A stretch of 64,000 nt of DNA from Alligator mississippiensis (taxonomy: Eukaryota; Chordata; Crocodylia; Alligatoridae): positions 26,536,001 through 26,600,000 of the forward strand of contig NC_081827.1 in NCBI RefSeq assembly GCF_030867095.1, written 5' to 3'. Below the pieces are notes generated by a model. The model was not told the DNA's origin. It saw nothing but the letters and a program-made list of their open reading frames with translations, and ran no database searches. Shown piece after piece: positions 17,976-32,900 of this stretch. Position 1 is the first letter of the stretch, and every line of letters starts with the position of its first letter. Position numbers and translations under genes: made by a program.

Positions 17976-20900
17976 CTAAAAAAAGAAATCAGAGCCAGTT
18001 TCAAAACCAAGAAATTACATTTTTCAGAATATGCTTTTAATAGTTAACATAGTGACTACTTTCATAATGCAACTAATGCTGCAAGGAAGAATAATAATAA
18101 ACAAACCCTTTTATTAGGTCTCATAATAACTGAAGTTTAATCCCTTTTGCAAAATGTAGGTCCCTGGCAGATATTACCTTTACTGCACGACTCTTTGGTT
18201 GATAGTCTGATAAGTTACATGCCGTGCCACATGTTCACCCAAAATGCCAAACCAGCTACAAAGATGTTCCTTCTTTACCGTGAAACATCTTGTGGCTCAT
18301 TTATATGGTTCTTTAATTTGAACATGTGGCATGTTAAGGCTTTCCATGCAGCCCTGCAGTGCGTTTGCCCCACAAACCTTTTCCACTACAGTACTGGGTG
18401 TGAAGCTTCCCCTACTTGGCTCTCCCCACTCTGCAAGTTGAGCAGGGGGAACCAATGCCCTGCCTGATAGCTGCAAACCCACATGCCCTACAGTCCTGCA
18501 TACTGGGGATGTGCGAAGCAGGCAGTATTCGATTTGGATTTGGCCTGATTCAGGGAACAGTGATTCAATTTGCTGATTTGGATCACTGTCCCGGTTTGAT
18601 TCGGCCAAATCTGAATTGGAAGATTTGATTTCTGTTCAGAGAATCAGCGATTCAGCCACAGACACCGCTTTATATGTTTTCTCTATGTACCTTGAGGTAC
18701 CAGGCATGGCTCGTGAACGCTGAGATGGTGGGGTGGATGGAGCATGCGGGGGGAGGGGGGGGAGGGGGAAAGGTTCCCCTGTGCGCTTGGCAGCAGACCT
18801 GGAAGCGGACCAAAAGTGTTTCTGGTCTACTTCCGGGTCTGCCACCGAGTGCGCAGGGGATCCCCCCATGCTCCTGTGGGATGCTCCATCCGCCCCACCA
18901 TCTCATGTTTACGAGCTGCTCCTGGTATCTCGAGGTACACAGAAAAAACATATAAAGCTGTGTCTATGGCTGAATCATTGAATCTCTCTGAATTGATTTG
19001 GAGAGATTAATGGGTCTTCTGATTCGATAAGGAGATTTGGCCACCAAATTGGGCCAAATCTCTGAATTGAATCAGTGACTGAAGCTTCACAGACCCCTAC
19101 TGCACATGCTGGTTTTACAGGTCTTGGTACGCCCAGCTGCATGCACATGGGGACCTTGGGATTGGGGAGAGATGCCTGAACCCTGGGGTCACGGTGGGCT
19201 GGGTCCTTCACAAACCATCTGTGTAGCCCCATGTGTGGGGCTGGCAGGCACAGGGGTTTACAGGGGAGAAGGGGGTGTTAGAATCAATTGACTCCCTGTT
19301 TGACACTTGCAAACCCATGCCGGGGGGCAGCTGCATAGCATGGCATGGCATGACATGACACATGATTATTGCAACTGAGGATCAGATCCCATCATCTCAT
19401 TAAATGAATGTGTCAGCACCCATATACACATAAATGCATTCCAATTACATGAGACTATTGGCTATACTGAATATGCGGCATGTTTCCTTTTGGGATTGTG
19501 TGAGGCATTTCAAGAAAAGATCTAGTGATGCACTGACTTAATGAATGAAAATGGCAGGCCAATGACGAGCAAGAAGCAGTAGCTCTAATGTATCTTTTCC
19601 TTACACAGCATATCCAGTAGCTCAAAGCAATGCTCAAAGCCCAAATGGCACACAGTGCATTGTCACTTCCTCTTAATTTACATATTCATATTTAAAAACC
19701 TTAATATTGAGCACTTAAAAGATTAAAAAAGTCAGTTACCTAAAATGTTACTAAGGCAATACCATTTAATTCATTATAAATTAATGTGGAAACAAAATTC
19801 TGATGACGTACTTTAAATACACAGCTGACTGCAGTAAGTAAAGGGGATATTTTCATGTCATATCACGGCACCAACTCCATTACTATTTATTAAGGACCAT
19901 ACAGCTCAGCCTGCCCAAAACAGTATCAGCTGCTAAACTAACTTCCAGATAAATTTATGTTAAGTAACTGACAAAAATCTTATCAAAGAATATTGTACAG
20001 AGTAAGAATGAGCACACACTGTCCAGCACTGATACCACATTTTAAAACCTCTGCTCAAGCCACTGAAAATCACAAAACTGAGCAAACCAAACCAAACCAC
20101 ACACATCCTTTCCGAGCCCAATAATATATTTTTTTTCTTTGCCCTTAAAATTCCTATCCTAAGGCCACATACAGATGTTCTGTTCTGTTGTGTTCGAATC
20201 ACCGCTTTCCCTGTAGAAACTGACTGTACAGATGTTCCAGCTTTTTCCAGCAGCTTAACTCCTGCCAGGGTCCAAAAGCAGCTGTCTCCTCTGGGTGCTA
20301 CTTCTAATTGGACAATTTTATGTCTTAACCCAGCAAAAGCCAGTTCTGAGACACATGCAGGTAGGGAAAGATTTCTCCATGAAATTTTTCTTAAAGCTAG
20401 GTCTTCTCCCCATGTACACAACCTCCATGCCTCAGCTAGCAACAGGGAAAATGATTTGGAAGATAAGTTGATTTAGGTCACAATTTGTTAGTTCATTTTT
20501 TAAGGAAAGCAACTCAGATTCTTCTCAATGGAGGGAAATGATGTGAGCTAACAATATCAGGACCACTGCTATTTCTTTTCTCTCTCTCTTGCCTCATCTA
20601 CATGAGGGACATTGAGCAGCATAAGCATTTAGAATAACTACTGGTATATTTTAGTTACTCCAGAACAGTGTCCACACAGGCAGTTCTTCTGGGACAGCTG
20701 CTGTGAAAAGCTTATCCTTCTGTGGGGACCGCACCACAATTCAGTGGGAGACTTTTGTGTTCCAGTCACCTGCTGATAAGGCCACTCAGCCCAGAGAGGT
20801 TAAAGGGTAGGACCAGGCACAAAACAGTCTGTTACTCTACTCCTCCAGGCTGGGGTATGAATCACAGGCCAATCACCTGTCCTCATAAAAATGAAAGTGC

Positions 20901-23900
20901 CTTTCCAGCAGACGGCATGGGAGGGATGGCAAAGATGGGCGTGACTTCTGATAGCCAGGGAAGGACTCAGCTTAGTTTACGTTGCCAGAATTACCAGTCA
21001 AATTCTCTCTGGAGGCCAGCTTTTCTCTTTCATATTTCTGTCTTTTCTTTCTCTCTCTCTCAATTTTACTTTTTGCCCATTTTTAGATTCTTTTCCCCCT
21101 TCTGTGCCAATTTTGGACTTTGCTGGGGCAACCAGTTAGGGAAATCAGATATAGCTGCATTGGCCAATGCAGTCTCCTTTTGTGGTTGGTGCCACATATA
21201 CAACATCGTTTCAGTGACTACTGTTGAGTGGTTTTCCAGTATCTATGGGACAGACAGACAAGCTTATCGGGAAATGCTGCAGATAGCCAACAATAAGCAG
21301 AAAGTGTGTCATTCATAAAACCAGAGGGCAAAACAACTGCAAAAAAATTCTAGTGTTAGTAAAAGAAAGAGAGGCTACGTGTATAAAGGGTAAATTATAT
21401 TTATAAGCTTTAATGCACAAAACAATTTAAATGTTACTTGACAGAGTATCTGGTACTTTAAAAAATAAAGCAACTTACTTGTCTGTTGTGTACTGGATTT
21501 GACGTACTTGAAGGACTGGATTGTGACAAAGCTACACTGCTATTTTTTCCAATCTGAAAGACATCAATGGAGTAGTATTGAGATGCACATTGTTGGCAGG
21601 TGAATGCAGAAGCTACTCGGAGTCTTGTTTTCTTTCATGTCTAAAGTGGTATTAACTTTATCTTTAGAAGACAGAAGTAGTATTGCCATCACAGTTATGC
21701 ACATTCCTTTAGATGGACTCCTAGTGATCTTTTTGAACCACCACGCCATTAAAAAGGTAGTTGTCTCGGATCCACAGGCAGAATCTCTAGAGGATCTCTG
21801 GCTGCCCTGAAGAGAGGTGGGGGAAGCTGCGTGAAACACTCTGGAGGCAGTGACCGTTAGGGGGTCGCTAGAGGGGGGCTCCCTGGGACAGGAGGAAAGG
21901 GAATGGAGGGTGAAGGAGCTAGCTGTGGCCGAGTGGAAATCGACCCTGGGAGATTTTTGCAGGGCTAAGTGATAGTCTGAACATGGGGGCAGGATTTTGT
22001 CAGTTTGGTTTTACTGTACTCTGCTGTCAAAGCACGTGATCACTTTCTTTTTGATGTCATCTGTTAGTCTAATAAGCCCTTTCATCATCTGTCCTTGTAA
22101 TAAACCTTTTTTTTTTTTGTTGCTTTACTAAAGTGCCTGTAGCAAACCATAATTTCTGGGTGAATTTATAACTTGCGCATACCGGTTCAGCAGAATGGGG
22201 GACCAACACGTTTACCCAAACCCAGGGTATCTTTGGGAGCACCCTGACCCTTGAGGGTTTTGTCAAAGCAAGTAACAAAGATTATATTTCAGAAGCATAG
22301 AAAAATAGTAACAGTATGGCATGGAAAATCCCAATTCCAGTGGTCCATCTGTCTAGCTGTGCTGTGGCCAGACTCTGCCATGCTGCTATAGGCAGCTTGC
22401 AAGTGGATGCCCTGGACTGCAAAGGCCTTGAGCAGTCAGGGTGGTCAACCCAAGAAAAATCTTTTACTGACAACCTGCAAACATTTTGCTGACAACCAAA
22501 CCTTTTTTTTTTACTGGCACTAACATGAGTGAGTGATGACAAGTTGACAAGAAGTCTTGACTGCAGCAATGGTTTTACACTATGCTGTCCCCACCCAGGG
22601 GCTCCCTACTCCCTCCCCACCCCATCCTAACACCCCTGACTGCAGCCTGCATTCCTCCTGTCCTGACATAGACTCAAACTTGCCACCTCTCCCCCCCTCT
22701 CAGCTCTGGAGCTCTGTCCCAGCCACACCACCCCTCTCCTTGTCCTGCCTTATGCCTCAGACTAGCTGGGGCCACATGGCCCTGCCTGTCTTCAAGGTGA
22801 ACAGTTGTTACAGGCAGGCAACAGCTGATGCAGTGGGGAGAGGAGGGAGCTACAGAGACTCCCTGGGCCACAAAGCCCTGCAAGGCTTTCCTGCAAGGTG
22901 CTGAGCTGCACTCCTGCTCAGACACAAGGTGGTGCTGCTCTGCTTTGTCTGAGCATCAACGCTTATGCCCAGCCTCGTGACAACCATGGATCTTCAGTCA
23001 AGCTCATGGTTTCTTAATTTTTTTTTTGACAGCTTAATTTTTTATGGACTTTATACACCAACATATTTAACCTTTATTTTACAGACTATCCATAAATTTA
23101 CAGTCAGTTGGCAACCCTGTAAGTAGTCAACTGGATTTCTGGCCTCAGCCTCATAACTTCTGTGCCGTGTCTCTGTCAATCTCCAGTACTTGTCCCTGAT
23201 GTATTTATAACCCTATTAGGAGCCAAGGGCCCCACTAGGGCGAATGGGAATGCTCAATTACTTCTAACTGCTTGAGATGTCTGGCTGATAATACTGTAGG
23301 ATATTAGAATGAATAGAGGAAAATACTTTGCATCCCTAGTTATGTTTGCACCTCTTCTTGCCATGATTACTGAACAACCCCTGTAAAATATATACATGGT
23401 TGCAACTTTTATAGTTGTCTTTTACATGGCTTGTTCAACACCCTAAATATCTTCTGTGGAGAAAGGCTTCCCAATCTCCTTACAATTCCTGGCCTTTTAG
23501 CTTCACTATTTACATCATAAATCTGTTACTGTAATAAAGTTTATTGCAATCTCTTCCTTTATTATTTCAGAACCCTAGACACTTTATGGTCCCTTGCAGT
23601 CACTTGGTTTCTAACAATTCCTCATTGTCTCTGACCCAACGAGACAGTCACGTCTATTCTTTTCTATAGGTATGTGTCCCTGTGTTTGCGCATCCAAGCC
23701 ACAACACACACACTGATTTAAAGCAAATCATTCTCTTTGCTGGGTGGTTGGAACAGCTTTTTCTCTTGTAATCTGACAGGCAAGATTCTCTACATAGTAA
23801 AAGAAGTGGTGTGTGTATGCGTATGTATACACACAGAGGCATGCACACATTAGCCTCAGGGACACGGATATCCTCATGCTTCCACCTCCCAAGGCAGGTT

Positions 23901-26900
23901 TATCTTATGAAAGGCCAGCTTTTAACTCATACATTAGAATACCTCCTCAGCAAAAGGGCCACAGAAAAGGCTTTAAATCGTCTCTCCTTTGTGTTGGACT
24001 ATTTCAGGGGCCTCTGAATTGTGTACGGTGATGTCCAACATCTGGACATAATGGGGTGAGCAACAAACACTTTCTCTATGGTGCAGAGCCTGACATTGAG
24101 GTAAGGGAGTTTTCTTCCTGATATTGGGCTCATGGAACCCCCTTGTCCCCCTAACTGGGATGAGGCAGGGCACTGAGTCCAGGACCTGGGGCTGTCCCTG
24201 GCCAGATCTCATTTGTCAGGTAGGGAATGGCTGTTTCCTGGACTCTGGAGCTGTCTCACGCCATCCTGATGCTCAGCTGAGCCCCAGAATCTGTTGTAGG
24301 TCAGTCCTGGCAGGCCACGTGTTCAATTTAACATACGATATAAACAAGCCATAAAGATATTCTACATTATATCTTTGTGCCTTGTCTGATATATTACTGT
24401 CCCATAAATTGGCTTTAACATGTGGCAGGGTTACTATTTATGGTGCAATTAACACCTTAATCATGGCCTAAATGTTATGTTTGCCAGGCCCCTTAAATTT
24501 ACAGATGAGGGGACTGAAACAGCTGAAAGCCAATGGTCACAGAAGAAGTCAGTGGGAGGGCAGGGACCAGCACTTGGAACATCTCAATTGTGCCTTGAAC
24601 ATTTGTTTCTCCAGACCTTGCTATTCCTGTGTCTTGGACAAAGGTGACAGGTCCCTGATTCCAAGGGCATAAAAGTACCAGCATTCTGCATTGAAGTAAA
24701 AATTCAGAGCCTGCTCTTCTTCCTTTGTTTAGACATTAAGGCTTCCTGTGTTTCAGATGACTGAGTCATATTTGGGGTATATCTTTCAAAACCACTGAGC
24801 AGGGATGCAAAGGTATGGTCGATTCATAGAGCGGTCCAATGACTGTGTAGGGATGGAAAGCACAGCTTTGTTCACATGGTACAGATTTTTAGGGCTGTGT
24901 GAGATCATCCCCAGCTGAAAAACAATGTCCATATCCTTCTCCAATACATAGAATTAACTTTTTTTAAAGCCCAGTAAATCATTTCTCCCTGTTTGTTCAG
25001 CCAGGAGGAGAAAAAAAAAACATGCTTGGACTTTCTTGGGGACCTCCACTCTGCCCCAGTCCCAGTGCTGCTCCTCAGCATGGAAATCCTTATCCAACAG
25101 CACCCATTCCATTCAAGGCCCTTCCAAACACCATTTCCTGCAACGTCCTCATGACATGGCGGCTTTATAACAGGGGCGGGCAATTCTTTTTGGCGGAGGG
25201 CCACTTACTCAGTTCTGGCAGCCTGCCGGGGGCCGCATAGGTAGCCCCGCCCCTTGACAGGTGCCCCACCCCCTGGTCACCATCTTGGGACCAATGGCCC
25301 AGGGCCAGCACCGGCGGGGCCCAGAGCGGGGCACAGGCCAGCAGGGGTCTGTGGAGCTGGGCTGGTCTGCACCAGCAGGGAGACAGGGGAGCTGGCCCGG
25401 CTCCATAGAGCCCCTGCCGGCTGGGACCCTGCGCTCCTGCCACCCTGCTCTGGGCTCCACTGGCACTGGCCCCGTGACACCAGTGCAGGCCTTGTGCTCC
25501 CACTGGTGCCCTGCCTGCTCACACCCAGTGCCCCCCAGCCCCGCGGTACAGGTGGGGGGCAGTGCACAGCCCCAACACCCTGCTTGCCAGCAGGGAAGAA
25601 GCTGGTGCTGAGCACAGGAAAAAATGGCCCCTTGCCTGCCCCATGGCTGGCACTCCCCGCTGAAGGTGCTCACAGCATCATGCGGGCTGCAGGTGGCTGC
25701 AGCGCAGGGCGCTGGCCATGGGGCGGGCGAGAGGCTGTTTTTCCCTGCGCTCAGCACCAGCTTGTAACACACCCCACTGTCATCCTGGCAGTGGCGCCAG
25801 GCTACAAGGTGGTGCTGAGTGCAGTGGGGTGGGGAAAGCAGCCCCTTCCCACCCCATGCCCAGCACCCTGTGCTGCAGCCACTTGCAGCCTGCCTGGGGC
25901 TGCCTGTGTCTGCTCCAGACAGCCTTGGCCATGAGGCGGGCGAGGGGCCGCTTTTCTTTGTGCGAGGTGGGAGCCGAGGGAAAAGCTGAACATGGGGGGG
26001 GAAGCGGCCCTTCCCTGCCCCATGCTTGGTGCCCCACACTGCAGGCATTCGCAGCCCGCATGGGGCTGTCCGGAGCAGGGACAGGCAGCTCCACGCGGGC
26101 TGCAAGCAGCTGCAGCGCGGGGCACCAAGCGTGGGCGGGGCCACTCCCCCCCGCCTTCCTTGCCTGGGGTCCCCCCCCCTTACCTAAGCTTACAGCGTGG
26201 GGCAGCCACATGCTCCTAGCTCAGAAACCCTGGCTGGGGCTTTGGCCTGGGGGGCAGGCCCCACTGCTTTGGCGCCTGCTGGGCTTCCCCTGGGTCCTAC
26301 TGTTTTTGGTTCCTGTCACTTTTGGCAGGAACCAAGGGCAGAGAAATATTAATTTTCTACATTTTTTTTAGGGGCCCCGCGGGCCGTATTTTGCCCACCC
26401 CTGCTTTATAACTTAGCTTCATATATGTATAGCTAAGTTATAAAAATATACATACACACACATATATATATCTATATCTGTAAGCTTTGTTACTTAAAAA
26501 CAAAACCAAAAAAGCCTCACATTTATCCCCAACTCTGGACTTCCCCGTATATCCTGTCTTCTACTTCTTTCTGCTTTTGAGAGCAGTGGTTCTCAATGTT
26601 TTTATAGTCAAGACACCTAGGATTAGACTCAAGACACCCCTTAGGAAATGCCAGCTCTTAGCTTTCCCTTGTGTTTTGACTACAGAAAACTAACAGTAAT
26701 TCTTTTGTGGCAAAGAACTCAGAAAGCTCGCCACCAGTCAGAATGCCTGACACGATGGATTCTTATCTAAAATCTCTAGTTTTATCTTGTGAATCATGTG
26801 TAGGTGTCTGCACAATTAGCAGTGCTAATATTGTGTGGCATCCCACAACACCCTTAAAAGGATCTCATAGCGCCCTGGTTGGGAATCGCTGTTCTAGAGT

Positions 26901-29900
26901 ATAGCCCTCTCCAGGGCAGGGACTGGCTTTGTTTTTGTGCGCTATACAGCTCTGAGCATGTTCCTGGTGCTAAATAATACATTTTATAATCACATAAAAA
27001 CTGCTACAAAATAATAAAGATTTTATTGGGACATATATGGCCACCATGTACTCATTCATACTTTGCCCTTATACAGTGACATTTTCTGCAAGACGTTTGA
27101 GGTTCTAAAACTAGTGGTGATTTTCTGTCAAGATTTGGGTGAAATTTATAACCTCCTTATATTTTAGATATTTAAAAGCAGCATTGAATCCTCTGCTCCC
27201 AGCACACCCACATTTAAATAATGACCTGATGTTCAGAATAAGCTTCTGAAACTGCCTCGTCTGCTGCCAGCACGCTAATGAAATGCAGGTGCCCTCCCAG
27301 GCCTCCAGGGGCTGTTCTGGGCCACCTGGGGGAACCTGTGCTAGATTTTGTGGCACCAAATCATGCAGAAGGTGGAAACTGCAATTAGCCAAGTGCGAAT
27401 GGCACACAGAACTCGGAGTAGGATTACTTTAATGTAATTTGTTCTACTTCCGATTAGGGAAGAGCCTCCAAAGGCTTCAAGGGTGAAAGCAACACAGGTC
27501 CCTACTGAAGAAAGCAAATGTGCTTCATTTTCCAGACGAAGCAGAAGTGAAGTGACTTGCTTAAGATTTCAAAGCGAGTCTGTAATGTGATGACTTTCAG
27601 CTCCCAGCTCTACCAAAGGCACAATCTGCTTCAGTGCACGTTATGGCAGGTTTTTTCCATCAAATTAGAGGGGAATGAGAAAACACTAAGCACTGCTGTT
27701 TGTAAAAGCAATTATAATCAAATGAAGACACTGGATAATTCTAAAGGAAATTATTACCTTTATAAATATTGTTAACTTTACAATGGTTAACATTCCCTTC
27801 CCCACTCCCACTGCCATCTAGCATGAAGAAAGGGAGGCTGGCTATCGCCTGGGCAACTTTCTCCGACTCCTGCAAGACTCCATTAATTAGTTTACAGCAA
27901 ATTAAAGGTTTGAGTAAGTTTATTTAAATCCATTAACACTTAGCTTTCTATAATGAGGGCATTATGGATTGTCCTAAGAATAAATTCTTCTGTATTCTGT
28001 GAAAATTACACTTCTTTCTTTTCTAGAACAGTTCTGCTCATAGTTTTGGACCTCTGGGCCAGATGAATGGCATAGAGCCCATTTGCAGGCTTGATCAGGC
28101 CCCAGACTGCTCTCCACACACTGAGATCAGGTGTGGGGCCCCGTGCTGCCTCTGCCTGGCTAGCATTGGGCTCTGGGGGCCCCATGCTGCCCCTGCCCAG
28201 CCCCTGCATGCCAGGATTGGGCCTCATGCTACCCTGGATGCCCGATCTAGTGTGCGGGGCCATGGCCTGTGGGGCTGCAGGGGCCGGAATGGGCTAGGGG
28301 TTGAGCGCTCCTGTTCTGGGAGGCTGATGTGAATTTTCCAATCGTGAGATGAAAAACAGTTACAATGGTGTGTAGTGGATAATGCATAATTAAAAAAAAA
28401 TCATGAGCATTAAACACCAAATTAGAGAGCTGTTTTAGATCCATGTGTTTATCATACTTCTATCTTGCTGATTCAAAATATGAACTAAATCTGAGTTGAA
28501 TTAATGTTATTGAGCTCAGCCAACCTAAAAAGTGTAAAGCAGAAGGAAGATATAGTTCAAGAAAAGGGACATTAATTCAGAGAATCTGCCATTCATTTTC
28601 CACAGTTCGTTTTGAAATAAACCTTTAAAATGGATGAGTAGCTCAAGTACCTGAGTAGCTCAAGATGGAAAAATACTGAGTTTGGTTTAGACCTGGAGTT
28701 GAAAAGATGCTGAACACACAAAACCACTACTGGATTGACAGTAGAGACTGGTACTCTTCACCTCTCTGGGTTTGGTCTTTATTTTGTTTACTCTTACGCA
28801 AGAAAAACAAAAATCCCACTCCAAAAGTGAAAGCCTGTATACCCACCTGACCTGAGGAATGAGACTGATGCTACTGAATTTGCAATCACTGTATCAAGTA
28901 CATGAACAAGAGGAGCAGAAATTAATTTCTCAGTCCTTTCTCACCTCTCCCCCTCAATTTGATTTTCAAAATATAAATGATTCATTTTATAGTCTCATAA
29001 AAACTGCCACAAAATAAAAACAAAACTATTTAGGGAAAGTATCACAACAGTTCCTGTGTGTACTTGAACCACCTTTCTATGCAGGGATCACAACACATGA
29101 AATTTGTTTTTAAATGAGCCTAAACAAAAAGCTAAATGAAGTAACACCAAGTCTGAGGCAACTGTAAACCTTGTTCCCCCCAGTGCAAGATATTTCAAGA
29201 CAAACAAGAGCTGCAATGTAGTAACTGGAAGAGTCCCTTACCTGCCGAGAGATGGAGCTGTTTGTAGGATCTGGCACCGTAGAAATAAGGTTGGCAGTGC
29301 TCTTTTTGTGAACACTATTCATACCAGGCATTTTAGTGATTTTACAGGCTTTACTACTAGAACTAGAGTTTTTACGTTTTTTTCCTTCTGATTTGTCAAA
29401 AGAAAGGGGTAGAGAAGACACTGCATTGTGTGCTGCAAGGGAGTGGTCCCCTGAATGGTGCACAAGAGAGGATACAGACAAGTTAGAGGAGTCAATACTG
29501 CTTACTACCATGCTCATATGCTTTACTGAGTCTGTTGAGCTACTTGATAATGAAGTCCGTCCTGAGGGCTCCGATTTGGCACTGAGTGGGCTTGTTCCAT
29601 TATTTGTATTGTGCACAGACATACTGTTATAGGAAGATGTCGCCTGATAGGAGTTCAAAGTTGAACTAGGGTTCAGGACACAGTTCTTTTTGTGGGACCC
29701 TGAAAATGAAGACGAGGATGTCTGCAAAGATAATGAGGAGGAAGAGGACTGCGGCTTTTTCTTTTTGTTACTTGAAGACTCATCACTACGTGAGGACAGG
29801 TCTTTGACTTTTGAGGATTTGCTGGTTTTTGTTTTGGATGGCTTGTGGGATGGGGAAGGGATGACTGCTGGCACTGGTGACACAGCTGATGGCGCCTTAA

Positions 29901-32900
29901 AAGTTGAGTCCATGATACTTAAACTCGCGGCCACATGAGGAAAAGCTGTGGTGTGTGACATAATGGAATTCGTATCCGACGTTGTCACAAAGGCTGTATT
30001 TGATAACATGGCTGATGTCATTATGTAAGAAGAAGTGATTCTTGAGTTGATGGGTGTTGAAGGAATATACACTGCATTGGGGTTGCTGAAAGGCTGTAAA
30101 ACTGATGCCGGAAAAGGGGTGGTGATATGTGCTGCTGGAGAAGGCATGGGGCTATCTGCCGCAGGAGGGATTTTCCTAAATATGAAAAAGAAAAACATCG
30201 AGTTTCAGATTTTTACTATTTATTCTACTTGGAAGGTTCAATTTGAGCAATGCAGACAGGAAGAGATTAGCTGGAAGGACCTAACAGGGGAAAAAGGCAA
30301 ACGAAGGATGTTTTAATTCTCCTACCCCTTGCAATCCCATACATTTTACCTCAAACAATGCACATTTAGTTCTGCATTCGGTATCAGTTTTTTGTGTTTC
30401 ATAGCTTCCTTTTGAAATCACAGCTCCAGTGTTGGGTGCTTTGGAGTGTTGGGTCAGCTCTACAATGGGTTGAATACTTACTATTCTGAAAATATATTAT
30501 TAAACAATTAACATTGAAATTAGCTGAATGCATTCAACATAGGTTTTTTTGACGCACAACCAGCTATATACACACACACTGTTGTTTTACCTAATCTGGA
30601 TGAAACACATACATTTAATAATATATTTTTGGACTAGTGTTCAACCTATTTATAGAGCTGATCCAACACCTAGCATTGGAACTGTGGGTTTCAAAAGAAA
30701 GTTCCTCTCCTGTGTATCACCCTAACTGAACCCTCTTTATCTTGTTATATATAACTGTTTAAATTTTATAGAACTATATCACCTCACTGTTTAACTGTCA
30801 CTTGGACAAATATCCATAAATATTCTTCACTAGTGTATTTTTCCATAAATCAGTCCCAAATGCCTAAACTCTCCTTCTCTGTTCTTCACTGAACTTCCCC
30901 TTCTCATTCTAGGATTGAAAAACCTAAAACAGAGCAATGCTAATGGCAGAAAGGGAGATGAGATTATGGAGAGGCCCAGAAATTAGTGAGCTCTATTCTC
31001 TACACTGCCAGCAATTTAATGCAGACTTCAGGCAAGTTGCTTAGCCTCTCTCTGTCTTCATTTCTCCACCTACAAAATGGGGACAGCAGATTATTACTGT
31101 TTGTAAGAAACTTCAAGAACGAGGACTGAAAAGCACTATATATTATTGTTTAGGAAAATAAAGCAGGGCATCTCCCCATCCCTCATCTTGACTGGATGAT
31201 CCAGAACTACAGAGCTGCACTAGCTTCAGGTATAAAATTGCAGCTTTACACATGTCTTTCCTGGCTGAAGATAAGAAAAGATCAATCCAGAAGAAGGGGA
31301 GGAGGGCTGAGGATAAGAAATGTGTACAACCAGGGAGCAAGTGTCATGAACTTTCCATGTTATGTAGGGAAATGATGTGTGGATGAAATTTGTTGAAAGA
31401 AGAAACATTAAATATACACAGAGATTTCATTCCTTGTAGAGCCTGAGATAGTATTTTGAAAAAAACAAGGTTGGATCCTGCTTTCATTGAAATTTGTCTC
31501 ATGGATTTCAGTGGGAGCAGGATGGAGCCTTTTATTTTACCACAGTACTGAGATGCCTAGGGATTATTTATACGTTTCATGTTAATGGTGGTGCCAGTGA
31601 CACCCTCTCAGGCCGTGCCAGCCCAGTCAATTCACTGTGCTCCAGAGAGCAGTGTCCTTAAACATACTGCACTGCTGCAAGAGGGCGGCTTCCTAAACCA
31701 GAAGGGTAGCCCCATCCATGAGGTGGGGTGGGCAGGAAAATTAGCCTTGTCACCCAGCAATGCTGATTAGCTTCCTGGATTAAGCAATAATCCACACAGA
31801 GCAGCACTACACACTTAAAGTCACCACCCTGCAACATGGTCTGTTTACTTGGGAGACGTGGTCTCAGCCACCTCAGTGCTGTACCCTTTGACAAAAATAA
31901 TTGACAGACAAATCCTTGTTTCTTTATTCTAGGAAACTAGTGCTTTATCTTTGGATGACAAGTATCATGGAGCTATAGCCATACTGCCTTTTTTACAGCT
32001 GGTATCAATACCGTACCAGCTCCTGGAAGAGGAGCAGCACCTGTGTATCAAGCATCTATCTCCTTCTGACCCCACCTACTCTAGAAACTTGTGCAATGAA
32101 CCCACTGGTTCCAAACTCGCTCTCCTGGCAGAGTAGCATTATTTCGAAGCTACTGGGTTAGTCAGACAAGCTAGTAGCAATACATTTAAATAACACCAAA
32201 CCTGTTTTATCTAACAGCTGCCATTCAGTTAGTATAACGTAGTCCTCATAATACTAGGAGTGATGTGACATGAAACACTTATCTTGAATATAGCTGCACT
32301 GGAAGGAATTGCATGTTGCACAGTGGAATTCTAAAACCACATCTTCAAATTGAAGTGTCACTTTTAAATTGATTTCAAAATTCCTAATTTAATTTTCTTT
32401 TAGCAATGCTGTCTAATTTTAATGACTGTGCATAAACCATTTCTGTGAGATATCTGAATGTACACACGAGAATCTAAGTTTATTTTTTGTTAGCTGAATT
32501 TGCTGATGGCAACTGATTTCTAGTTTTTCTGTTCAAAATGTATTCAGTGATGGCCAGCATGGCAGCACTCCTACCTACACCAGTAGCTTGAGTTGTTTTT
32601 GTTTACAACTACACTTTGGAAAAATATAATCTCCATATACAGAACTTAGGACCCTGGTGTAAAATATAATAATGCTGCATTATACTTGAATATGTTAAGA
32701 CATTCATGCCAATAAGTCTTACGAAATCTGTAGGCTGACATGGATTGATCATTTTAGGTGATCTTGATGCTTCGTGTCAAGGGTTTGTACTGTACTGACC
32801 CCTTTCTGTTTTATTCAAAACACCTTCGGTCCATTCTGCACGTCAGTATTACATAGTTTTTCTTTCAGTTGTGAGAGAAAGAAAGGAACAGCATCCAAAG

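Noticed and set aside
20722-21318. 198-codon open frame on the plus strand in an ATXN7L1 intron
   Set aside because: No recognisable domain, no splice or promoter support, and it is antisense within an intron. I treat it as chance, though a local transposon cannot be excluded.
21830-22265. Possible solo LTR relic (AATAAA near 22099 followed by a U5-like tail ending TTGTCA)
   Set aside because: I could not find a convincing 5' end or target duplication, so I did not annotate it.
29110-30198. Treating the whole 362-codon minus-strand frame as a single-exon gene
   Set aside because: The first codons lie upstream of the acceptor at 30175 and the last ones beyond the donor at 29242. The middle is the Ser-rich ATXN7L1 exon, which joins neighbours in phase.
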